DNA of 45,982 nt, from NCBI GenBank assembly GCA_902795275.1, contig CADBKQ010000027.1:1-45982 (forward strand), read 5' to 3'. Below are positions 32,339 through 39,549 of this stretch, one piece after another. Each line of letters opens with the position of its first letter. The stretch's first letter is position 1. This DNA is from an uncultured Eubacteriales bacterium. Its GTDB lineage: Bacteria > Bacillota > Clostridia > Christensenellales > Aristaeellaceae. The translations under genes were made by a program, and so were the position numbers. Below the pieces are notes generated by a model. It ran no database searches. It was not told the origin of the DNA and saw only the letters and a program-made list of their open reading frames with translations.

Positions 32339-33463
32339 TTACAGCGCTGTATACACTTTCAGAACATCCGTGATTGCCGGAACCATGACGGTTTTTCGGC
32401 TTATGTTTTCTGGCAGCACATAGGAGGTACCATCAAAAACGGCTGTTTCGCCAAAAGCGGCTTCAAGCACTACGGCGGCGGCGTCATTCAAAGGCACAAG
32501 ATACGAAAGAGAAAGATCGTCGTGGGAAATGCCGATCTTAATGAACGACATATCCATTTCAGTGGACGCAAGCACGGACGGGATTACCGCTTTCAAGCGC
32601 TCCGCCAAATCGATCGCGCTTTCCGCGTCGTAGGCTTTGATACAGGCGATGCCGTATTTTATGCCTTCGGTTTCATATTCTTTGTAGTCGCTAAAATAGA
32701 TTTCTTCATCCGTCATTCCTTCATAGGAAAGCAGCGCCTTGTACATTTCGCTGTAAAAGGCGTCTGTATCGGAAATCCCCGCGATGCCGGTGAGTTCCCG
32801 GAGGGCCTCCCTGTCCGCGAAAGTGGTCGCTTCGGATTGAAGATTCCTTGTGTCCGAAAGGATCGCGCCCATCATCACAAGCGCGGTCTGCTGATCCGGC
32901 GAAAGCCCGGCGTCCCGATATCTTAGCCAAACGATCGTCGCCGTCGCGCCCAAGGGCCTCGCGTCATAAATCAGCTGATTGCCGGTCTGCACGGTGCCGT
33001 CCCCGTGGTGATCGATGATGCTGATGATATGCGCGTACTCTAAGCCGTCCGCCGATTGCAGGTATTCGCTGTGATCCACCAGCGCCATGGTGCAGCCGGT
33101 AGCGTCTTCAAGCAAAGGAGGCGCGTCCAGCTTGGCCGCGTCGAGGATGTACCGCGTTTCATGATTGACGTTTCCCAGTACGACCGGCTGCGCGTCGTAT
33201 CCCAGCGCCCGCAGAAGCGCCGCGTAAGCGATGGCTGAACCCACCGTATCGGAATCCGGGCTTTTATGTCCCGTCACGTAGATCGGCCCATCGATTTCGC
33301 CCAGGCCGTCCCATTCGCTTAGATTGAGCAAAATTTCCTTGTCCTGTTGCGCCTGATAACGCGAAGCCGCTGTGTTTTGCCCCGTAAAATACCCGCCGGC
33401 GCCCACTGCGGCTAAAGCGATGACCAGCGTCAGAACGATCCAGCCTTTCTTTTTCCCATTCAT
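32339..33463 (-). CDS. Membrane-anchored family II (DHH/DHHA2) inorganic pyrophosphatase-like protein
   Basis: A 374-residue protein. After NGKKKG a single hydrophobic helix (WIVLTLVIALAAVGAGGYF) suggests a signal anchor with the enzyme outside. The rest follows manganese-dependent family II pyrophosphatases: VTGHKSPDSDTVGSAIAYA (His and two Asp ligands), LVDHSEY (Asp), IIDHHGDG (His pair), ILSDTRNLQSEATTFAD (Asp), and ISRKTVMVP for the substrate-binding Arg-Lys in the DHHA2 domain. Usual members are soluble cytoplasmic proteins of about 310 residues, so the anchor is odd. The start at 33463 is set by AAAGGAGAG; the longer frame overlaps the promoter. Confidence 0.85.
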   Translation of the reverse strand: MNGKKKGWIVLTLVIALAAVGAGGYFTGQNTAASRYQAQQDKEILLNLSEWDGLGEIDGPIYVTGHKSPDSDTVGSAIAYAALLRALGYDAQPVVLGNVNHETRYILDAAKLDAPPLLEDATGCTMALVDHSEYLQSADGLEYAHIISIIDHHGDGTVQTGNQLIYDARPLGATATIVWLRYRDAGLSPDQQTALVMMGAILSDTRNLQSEATTFADREALRELTGIAGISDTDAFYSEMYKALLSYEGMTDEEIYFSDYKEYETEGIKYGIACIKAYDAESAIDLAERLKAVIPSVLASTEMDMSFIKIGISHDDLSLSYLVPLNDAAAVVLEAAFGETAVFDGTSYVLPENISRKTVMVPAITDVLKVYTAL

Positions 33464-33536
33464 TTTGATAATCTCTCCTTTATGCCGAAAGAACAATTTT
33501 ATCCGAATTCGTATGTGCATCCTGCTGTTCAACACT

Positions 33537-33566
33537 ATTGTATAATATTTTTCGTGCATATTTCAA
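33537..33566 (-). promoter_or_regulatory. Promoter of the pyrophosphatase-like gene
   Basis: On the reverse strand TTGAAA (33561-33566), an 18-bp spacer and TACAAT (33537-33542), about 74 bases before the ATG at 33463. Confidence 0.55.
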
Positions 33567-33630
33567 GCGGTTTGCGAAAAAAAGCGTGACAATTTGGAAC
33601 GTCCCCCTTTTCCAATGAATCAAAAAAGGC

Positions 33631-33688
33631 TATAATTTCCATGTTATACCTTTTCCCTCTAAAGCATTTATTTTAGAAAAAGGTATAA
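33631..33688 (+). promoter_or_regulatory. -10 box and inverted-repeat operator before the MATE-ATPase operon
   Basis: TATAAT lies at 33631-33636 without a clear -35. Beginning 8 bases downstream, TTATACCTTTT (33644-33654) and AAAAGGTATAA (33678-33688) form a perfect 11-bp inverted repeat around a 23-base loop. It can be an operator or an RNA hairpin in the leader. AGAAGGAG at 33697-33704 is the ribosome-binding site. Confidence 0.6.
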
Positions 33689-33712
33689 GAAATTCGAGAA
33701 GGAGATTCGGCT

Positions 33713-35503
33713 TTGAAGACAGAATTGCAATCCAATGTATTATCGGCAAATACGGTCCGGAAGGTCATGCCGTCCTGTATGGTCTACGCGCTGGTGCAGA
33801 TGATGACGTTTATGGTGGACACCATCGTGGCGGGCCATTATCTCGGCTCCGACGCGGTGGCGGCGGTGGCGCTGGGATTGCCGGTCATCGGCCTCATGAT
33901 TTCTTTTACCAGCATGATCCTGCGCGGCGGCTTCCTAAAGCTTTTGGCGGCATTGGGCAAAAGCGATACGAAGGATTATCAGCGTATTTTTTCCCTTACG
34001 CTATCCTTTACGTTCGTCGCGGACGCGGTCTTCATCGCCCTGTGCGTTTTCGGAACGGATGGCATCCTGAAGATTTCGGGCGCGGCCAAGGCGTCCGAAC
34101 AAGCTGTTGAAATGGGACGGCTGTACGTCCAGACAGCCTGCATGATGATCCTGTTTTTCACCCTCGGGTCCCTGTTCCAGATCGTTATGGCCACCTATGG
34201 GTATCAGACGGACCGGATGATTTGCAGCGTGATCTGCGTCGCGGTCAACGTAGTATCGTCCGTCGTTTTTATCATCATCCTGCCGGAAAAATCCAAAATC
34301 GCGGGTCTTGGCATCGGTTCCGCCCTGGGTGCTTTGGCGCAGATGGCCGCCGCCTGGCTGATGATGCGCCGCAGGAAGATACACGTAAAGTTTGGCTTCT
34401 ACCCCGTCAATCGGGAAAACCTTATGGATTCCCTGGATATGCTGCGGCGGGGGCTGCCCTCATCCATCGACAATATGCTGGATTCGGTCAGCGCTACCGT
34501 CGTCAACCGCATCATCTTAGCGTCCTTCGCGGACGGCACCGCCGCCCTGGCGTTGATTTCCGTCCTCAAGACGCTGTTCAACATCGTGCGCATGGCCGGG
34601 CGCGGCGCTTTCTATGCCAGCGAGCCGCTCATGGGCATCCTGCACGGGGGGCGCGACAACGAAGGCATCAAGAAGACTTTCACCGCGGCGCTCAAAATCG
34701 GCCTTCTTTACGCGGCGGGTATGGCGGCTGTGCTGCTGCTGCTAAAGAATCCCCTGCTGTCCTTTTACCATATCGCCGAAAACGCCGACGCCCATACGGG
34801 CGTGATCCTGATTGCCTTGAGCGGCATCGTGATAGTGTTTCCCTTTGTATTTAACGCCGTTTACGAATCGACCGGGCATCTCACGCTTTCCCTGCTGATT
34901 GCCGCGGTGCCGGACAGCGTGCTGTATCCGCTGCTGATCCCCGTACTCAGCAAGTCCTTCGGCATGACGGGCATCTGGCTGGCCATGGGATTTAATTTCA
35001 TTCCGTTCTTTATCGTGTTCTATCTCCTGTTTGTGATCGTAAACAAAGGAAAATTTCCCGTGCCGCTGGAAAAGCTGCTGGCCCTCAAAAAGTATGGGGA
35101 TCGCACCACGGAACTGGATGTGAGCATCCCCACCGACGCGAGAAACGTTTCCTTCGTTTCTGAACAGCTGCAAAGCTTCCTCCTTAAAAATAGCGTACCG
35201 CCCAAAACCGCGTATGCGTCCGCCCTGTGCATGGAGGAGATCGCGGCGGATTACCTGGAACACAAAAGCGCCATGAAAAATTCCGGGAAAAAGGCGTACA
35301 TGGATATCAAGGTTTTCCGCGACGCGGAAAAGATCGAGATCATTTTGAGAAACTACGACGATCCGTACAACCCCCTTGTTTTTGAGCGGGAAGAAAATAG
35401 CTTTTCCAAGATCGGCGTCAGCATGGTACAGAAGACGGCGAAGGACATCGTTTACAGCTACTCCTACCATCTGAACGTGGTTTCGGTCGTCATCGAAGCG
35501 TGA
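33713..35503 (+). CDS. MATE-family transporter fused to an RsbW-like ATPase domain
   Basis: A 596-residue protein starting with TTG at 33713, 8 bases after GAAGGAG. Residues 1-455 are a MATE/MVF-type multidrug or lipid-like exporter of about twelve helices (VDTIVAGHYLGSDAVAAVAL; GLPSSIDNMLDSVSATVVNR). Residues about 470-596 are a cytoplasmic GHKL-type ATPase domain of the anti-sigma-factor kinase (RsbW/SpoIIAB) group: ALCMEEIAADYLEH is the N-box, LRNYDDPYNPLVF the degenerate G1 box and FSKIGVSMVQKTAKDIVYSY the G2 region. A STAS protein and a PP2C phosphatase are encoded nearby, so the ATPase domain could phosphorylate or bind the STAS protein and gate or sense transport. The gene heads a four-gene rightward operon. 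Confidence 0.85.
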   Translation: MKTELQSNVLSANTVRKVMPSCMVYALVQMMTFMVDTIVAGHYLGSDAVAAVALGLPVIGLMISFTSMILRGGFLKLLAALGKSDTKDYQRIFSLTLSFTFVADAVFIALCVFGTDGILKISGAAKASEQAVEMGRLYVQTACMMILFFTLGSLFQIVMATYGYQTDRMICSVICVAVNVVSSVVFIIILPEKSKIAGLGIGSALGALAQMAAAWLMMRRRKIHVKFGFYPVNRENLMDSLDMLRRGLPSSIDNMLDSVSATVVNRIILASFADGTAALALISVLKTLFNIVRMAGRGAFYASEPLMGILHGGRDNEGIKKTFTAALKIGLLYAAGMAAVLLLLKNPLLSFYHIAENADAHTGVILIALSGIVIVFPFVFNAVYESTGHLTLSLLIAAVPDSVLYPLLIPVLSKSFGMTGIWLAMGFNFIPFFIVFYLLFVIVNKGKFPVPLEKLLALKKYGDRTTELDVSIPTDARNVSFVSEQLQSFLLKNSVPPKTAYASALCMEEIAADYLEHKSAMKNSGKKAYMDIKVFRDAEKIEIILRNYDDPYNPLVFEREENSFSKIGVSMVQKTAKDIVYSYSYHLNVVSVVIEA

Positions 35504-35545
35504 TACAACGATCAGCGTAAACATTGTGAAAGGACAGGCAATGAA

Positions 35546-36820
35546 ATGAGTAAGAATCCTGACATCTATCTTCTGTACGAATACATGGAAAAAGTACCGT
35601 TTACTGTGCGGATGAAAGTCCTCCTGGACGCGCCGGTTGACAGGGAGAAACTGGCGGAGGCGGCACAGACGGCCATTGGCAGGCTGCCCTATTTCAGCGT
35701 CAAGGTCGGGCTGGACGAAGGGCAGAACTACACCCTGGAGCACAATGATAAGCCCATTGCCGTGCTGCCCGAAAAGGACGAAAGGCTGATCCTTGGCAGC
35801 GATGCGGTAAATGGACATCTGTTTGCGATCACTTACCGAGATAATTGCGTCTGGTTCAACTACTCCCATTCGCTCTGCGGCGCGATGGGCGGGCTGTTCT
35901 GGGTAAAAGCCACCCTGTATCAGTACATGGTCAAAAAGTACGGGCCGATTGAAGCGCCGAAGGATGTCAAACTGCCGGGAACGCCCGTGGCCGACGGCGA
36001 ACTGTTCTTCCCCGACGCGGACAAGCTGCCCGACGACGAGCCGATCAGCCGTTATACGGGCGGCGACACCAATCTGCATTTAGGCAGATTCCTCAAGTAC
36101 CTGCTCAATCCGTTTGCCAAAGATAACTATTACTATCAGGTAGAAATCCCCGCCCGGGGCTTTATGGAATACGCGGCCAGCATCGACGGAAGCCCCAACA
36201 CCATCCTGACGGCGTTGATGTTCAAGGCGACTTCCCGCCTGTTCAAGGAAAAGGATGGGACCTTTCTTGCGGGAAGGATCGCGGCGGACTATCGCAAGGA
36301 CATCGGCGCGAATCTCTCCTATCGGGATTTTGTCCGGTTCATCCACGTCCGCTACGAATGGAGCATGAAGGACGAATCCATCCAAAAGCTCAATATGCGC
36401 GCGAGGGGCGCGGTCATTACCCAGAACCAGTCGGAATTGAGCTTTGAGCGGTTCAAAAAGCTGGACAAGGCGCACAAGGGAATTGACGATCAGCCGAATC
36501 TGAAAGCTAAAAAGCAGTTCGCCGCAAAGAACAGCACCTTCCGAAGCGACCCCAGGGATACATATACCATCAGTTATGTCGGGCAGACGGATTGGGGCGG
36601 GATGGAAGAGCACATCCAGGGCTTCTATACCATCTCGGACGGCGACCTGATGCTTGAAGTAAACGCTTTGAAGGACGCCTTTTGCATCACCTTCCAGGTG
36701 GTCAGCAAGGATCGAAAACCCCTGGATTTGTTCTGCGAAGTGTTGAAGCAGGAAAATATTCCATACCGCGTATCGGAACGGTATACACGGTATATGCCGA
36801 AAATCAAGCTGCCCTCCTGA
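35546..36820 (+). CDS. Stand-alone condensation-fold (BAHD/PapA-like) acyltransferase
   Basis: A 424-residue protein with the chloramphenicol-acetyltransferase-like fold of condensation domains and alcohol acyltransferases: LYEYMEKVPFTVRMKVLLDA at the start, GRLPYFSVKVGL, then FNYSHSLCGAMGGLFWVKA where HHxxxDG is expected. The catalytic second histidine is kept, but the Asp-Gly is replaced by Gly-Ala. SPNTILTALMFKATSRLF and the later TISYVGQTDWG also fit the family. AAAGGA lies 11 bases before the ATG at 35546. It sits between the MATE-ATPase and GGDEF genes and may acylate or offload the product of the NRPS-like protein in the convergent operon. Confidence 0.7.
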   Translation: MSKNPDIYLLYEYMEKVPFTVRMKVLLDAPVDREKLAEAAQTAIGRLPYFSVKVGLDEGQNYTLEHNDKPIAVLPEKDERLILGSDAVNGHLFAITYRDNCVWFNYSHSLCGAMGGLFWVKATLYQYMVKKYGPIEAPKDVKLPGTPVADGELFFPDADKLPDDEPISRYTGGDTNLHLGRFLKYLLNPFAKDNYYYQVEIPARGFMEYAASIDGSPNTILTALMFKATSRLFKEKDGTFLAGRIAADYRKDIGANLSYRDFVRFIHVRYEWSMKDESIQKLNMRARGAVITQNQSELSFERFKKLDKAHKGIDDQPNLKAKKQFAAKNSTFRSDPRDTYTISYVGQTDWGGMEEHIQGFYTISDGDLMLEVNALKDAFCITFQVVSKDRKPLDLFCEVLKQENIPYRVSERYTRYMPKIKLPS

Positions 36821-36844
36821 GCGTCATTTATGAAAGGACGAAAC

Positions 36845-37927
36845 ATGTTAAGAACCATACGGAACTATTATTTCTACAGTGGAATCGAAAAGGACGCCTA
36901 CAACGACATCAAAAAGGACGCTTACGTCTCCAATTTTGAGGTATGGAAGATCCTGCATTTCCTCATGGCGGCGGCCTTTGGCGTTATGTGTGTCATTTCC
37001 TTATTCAACACGCTGGTAAAGCCCAACAGACCGTTATATTTGGCAGGTTTCCTCTATTCTGTTTTTGCCATTTATCTCTTCTTCAAGTTAAAGAAGGATT
37101 CGCTTGTTGGGCAGCTTTTGATTTATCTGTCCATGTCTTTTCTCTTTCTGATCGGCGGGTTTATCAGCCAAAACAGTCCGACCAATAACGCCGTGACATT
37201 CATCGTTTTTTTACTGGTCATGCCCATGTTCATGATCGATAAACCGTTTTTCATGACCATTGAGCTGTGCGCCGCGGCCGCCGTGTTCCTGATTTGGATG
37301 CACGGGGTCAAGCCCTATGACGTCTGGCGGCTTGATCTATACAATGTTACGTCTTACACGATCATCGGCTGTTTTCTGAACGTTATCGCCAATTCCATCC
37401 GCATCCGGGAATTCGTCTTAACCAGAAAAATCAAAACTCAAAAAGATACGGATGAAATGACCGGCTTAAAGAACAAAGGCTCTCTGACGAGGGAAATCAA
37501 TGCGTTCTTAACAGGCGGCAACGACAAAGGGATCATGTTCATCTTAGACGTGGACCGTTTCAAATCCATCAACGATACCTACGGCCATGACGTGGGAGAT
37601 CACGTCATCATTCAGCTAGGCCGTCTCCTTGAGGGCAGGTTTATCCACGCGCATGAAATCGCGGGACGTTTCGGCGGCGATGAATTCATCGTTTTTATCA
37701 AAGATACCGACGACCCTGATACTGCCCGCGAAATCGCCTCCGACATCGTTGCAAACGTGTCAAAAAGCGTCACATTGCCCGATAAAGCGAAAACGGTGAA
37801 CATCAGCATAGGCATTGCCCTGTATCATGGCCATGAAAAGAACTACTCCGAGCTATTCAAAAAAGCTGATACAGCTTTATACCAGGCAAAAGCCGATCCC
37901 CAAAACAGATACTATATTTACGAATGA
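36845..37927 (+). CDS. Membrane GGDEF-domain diguanylate cyclase
   Basis: A 360-residue protein. Residues about 25-190 contain six hydrophobic helices, and residues about 200-360 are a GGDEF domain with DEMTGLKNKGSL, DVDRFKSINDTYGHDVGD, an intact GRFGGDEF active-site loop and TVNISIGIALY. No RxxD inhibitory site is visible five residues before GGDEF, so product inhibition may be absent. The ATG at 36845 is chosen over 36830 because AAAGGA is then correctly spaced. It lies 24 bp after the acyltransferase gene, so cyclic-di-GMP signalling is built into this operon. Confidence 0.88.
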   Translation: MLRTIRNYYFYSGIEKDAYNDIKKDAYVSNFEVWKILHFLMAAAFGVMCVISLFNTLVKPNRPLYLAGFLYSVFAIYLFFKLKKDSLVGQLLIYLSMSFLFLIGGFISQNSPTNNAVTFIVFLLVMPMFMIDKPFFMTIELCAAAAVFLIWMHGVKPYDVWRLDLYNVTSYTIIGCFLNVIANSIRIREFVLTRKIKTQKDTDEMTGLKNKGSLTREINAFLTGGNDKGIMFILDVDRFKSINDTYGHDVGDHVIIQLGRLLEGRFIHAHEIAGRFGGDEFIVFIKDTDDPDTAREIASDIVANVSKSVTLPDKAKTVNISIGIALYHGHEKNYSELFKKADTALYQAKADPQNRYYIYE

Positions 37928-37940
37928 CGCCCGCTAGGGC

Positions 37941-37970
37941 GGGGATCGCCGGCAGGCTCGATCGATCCCC
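37941..37970 (+). repeat. Hairpin between the GGDEF and phosphatase genes
   Basis: GGGGATCG (37941-37948) and CGATCCCC (37963-37970) form a perfect 8-bp stem with a 14-base loop. No T-run follows, so it is more likely an RNA-stability or processing hairpin than a terminator. Confidence 0.45.
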
Positions 37971-37991
37971 GATTCAGAAGGAGGAATCCAT

Positions 37992-39455
37992 ATGGTTTTC
38001 AGCGTGACCCCCGTGAACCTCATCAACATGCTGTTCATTGCCGCAGGCATCGGGATTTGCGGCCTGTGCTTTTTGCAGATCACGGCTTCCGTCCATCTGC
38101 GGAAGGAAGTGCGGCGGTATTTCCAAATCTTCTTCCTTTTGCTCCTGCTTTACATTTCCACCCACCTGGCCCGGCAGCTCATGGACGGGATAGCAGGAAC
38201 AGGGGTGCGCGCGGCGCTGTATATCGTTACGTTTATTGAAGTGCTGGCGGCGGGCTTCATGGCCCACATGATGTCCATGCTGGTGCTTTCCGTCTCAAAG
38301 GTCAAAGCAAAAAAAACGCTGCTGATCGTGCTGACGGCCCTGCTGTGCGTCCACGCGGCGCTTTTGATCGTGGGCTGGTGTTTCGACCTGATTTATACCT
38401 TTGACGAAAGCAACGTATATCACCGCGCCCCGCTGTATGTGCTTTCCAACCTTTGCCCGCTGATCATGCTGGTGATCGACGCGGTGCTGCTGCTGCGCTT
38501 CTGCGGGGAGGTGGATCGCCGGGTCAAATCCGCCTTTTGGGTCTATCTGATCGCGCCCATCGCGGCCATCGTGATTCAAAGCGCTTTCTACGGGGTACAG
38601 CTGATCATTTTCGCCACTGTAGGCGCGGCGGTCTATTTGTTCTCCGTCATCGTGCAGACCCAAAACGAGGCTTACGAAAAGCAGCAAAAGGAAAGCTCCC
38701 GCATCGAAACCGAGCTGACCATGGCCTCCAGTATTCAGGCGGATATGCTGCCCAACATCTATCCCGCCTTTCCGGAGCGCCCGGAATTTGATATTTACGC
38801 CTCCATGGATCCGGCCAAAGAAGTGGGCGGCGATTTCTACGATTTCTTCTTAGTGGACGACGACCATTTGTGCATGGTGATGGCGGACGTATCCGGCAAG
38901 GGCGTGCCAGCGGCGCTGTTCATGATGGCCTCCAAGATCATCCTGGCCAGCAACGCCATGTTAGGCAAATCTCCCGCCCAGATTCTGACGGACGCCAACG
39001 CCTCCATCTGCTCCAATAATCGGGAAGAAATGTTCGTCACGGTCTGGCTGGGGATTCTGGAACTGTCCACCGGCAAGGTCACCGCCGCAAACGCGGGTCA
39101 TGAATACCCGGCGCTGCGGCACGCGGGCGGCGATTTCGAGTTGTTCAAGGATAAACACGGTTTCGTCATCGGCGGTATGGACGGGGTGAAATACAAGCAG
39201 TATGAGCTGCAATTGTCCCCCGGCGACAGGCTGTTCCTGTACACGGACGGCGTGCCGGAAGCAACCAGCAGCGAAAAAGAACTGTTCGGTACGGAACGGA
39301 TGCTAAACGCCTTAAACGGGGTCAAGGACGCCGAGCCGGAAGGCGTGCTCGAGGGCGTGCGCCGTGCGGTGGACGGTTTCGTTAAGGACGCGGAGCAGTT
39401 CGACGATATGACCATGCTGTGCGTACAGTACAAAGGCGGCGGAAAAACGGCCTGA
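37992..39455 (+). CDS. Membrane SpoIIE/RsbU-type PP2C phosphatase
   Basis: A 487-residue protein. Residues about 5-230 form seven hydrophobic helices, then a short coiled linker (NEAYEKQQKESSRIETELTM) leads to a PPM phosphatase domain: ASMDPAKEVGGDFYDFF, MVMADVSGKGVPAALFM, AANAGHEYPAL, LFLYTDGVPEATSS and FDDMTMLCV supply all the metal-binding acidic residues. Proteins of this type dephosphorylate STAS anti-sigma-factor antagonists in partner-switching systems, and a STAS gene lies 6 kb away in the convergent operon. GAAGGAGGAATCCAT precedes the ATG. Confidence 0.9.
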   Translation: MVFSVTPVNLINMLFIAAGIGICGLCFLQITASVHLRKEVRRYFQIFFLLLLLYISTHLARQLMDGIAGTGVRAALYIVTFIEVLAAGFMAHMMSMLVLSVSKVKAKKTLLIVLTALLCVHAALLIVGWCFDLIYTFDESNVYHRAPLYVLSNLCPLIMLVIDAVLLLRFCGEVDRRVKSAFWVYLIAPIAAIVIQSAFYGVQLIIFATVGAAVYLFSVIVQTQNEAYEKQQKESSRIETELTMASSIQADMLPNIYPAFPERPEFDIYASMDPAKEVGGDFYDFFLVDDDHLCMVMADVSGKGVPAALFMMASKIILASNAMLGKSPAQILTDANASICSNNREEMFVTVWLGILELSTGKVTAANAGHEYPALRHAGGDFELFKDKHGFVIGGMDGVKYKQYELQLSPGDRLFLYTDGVPEATSSEKELFGTERMLNALNGVKDAEPEGVLEGVRRAVDGFVKDAEQFDDMTMLCVQYKGGGKTA

Positions 39456-39482
39456 CCGAATAAGGGGACGGCTGCTTTCATA

Positions 39483-39515
39483 AAAATGCACCGCTTTTTC
39501 AGGGCGGTGCATTTT
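39483..39515. terminator. Bidirectional terminator between the two convergent operons
   Basis: AAAATGCACCGC (39483-39494) and GCGGTGCATTTT (39504-39515) form a perfect 12-bp stem with a 9-base loop and T-runs in both directions, 28 bp after the phosphatase stop and 34 bp after the NRPS-like stop. Confidence 0.92.
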
Positions 39516-39549
39516 GGGTTTTGCTTGCATCGATTATAAGGTTTCCCGG

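Noticed and set aside
32190..32423. A 77-codon plus-strand frame between the IS remnant and the pyrophosphatase-like gene.
   Set aside because: It is serine/threonine-rich, lacks a ribosome-binding site and overlaps the end of the reverse-strand gene.
33539..33546. A TATAAT-like match on the plus strand before the MATE-ATPase gene.
   Set aside because: It is the complement of the minus-strand promoter of the pyrophosphatase-like gene, and a better -10 lies at 33631.
34742..36079. A 445-codon minus-strand frame.
   Set aside because: It is antisense to the MATE-ATPase and acyltransferase genes and shows no motifs.
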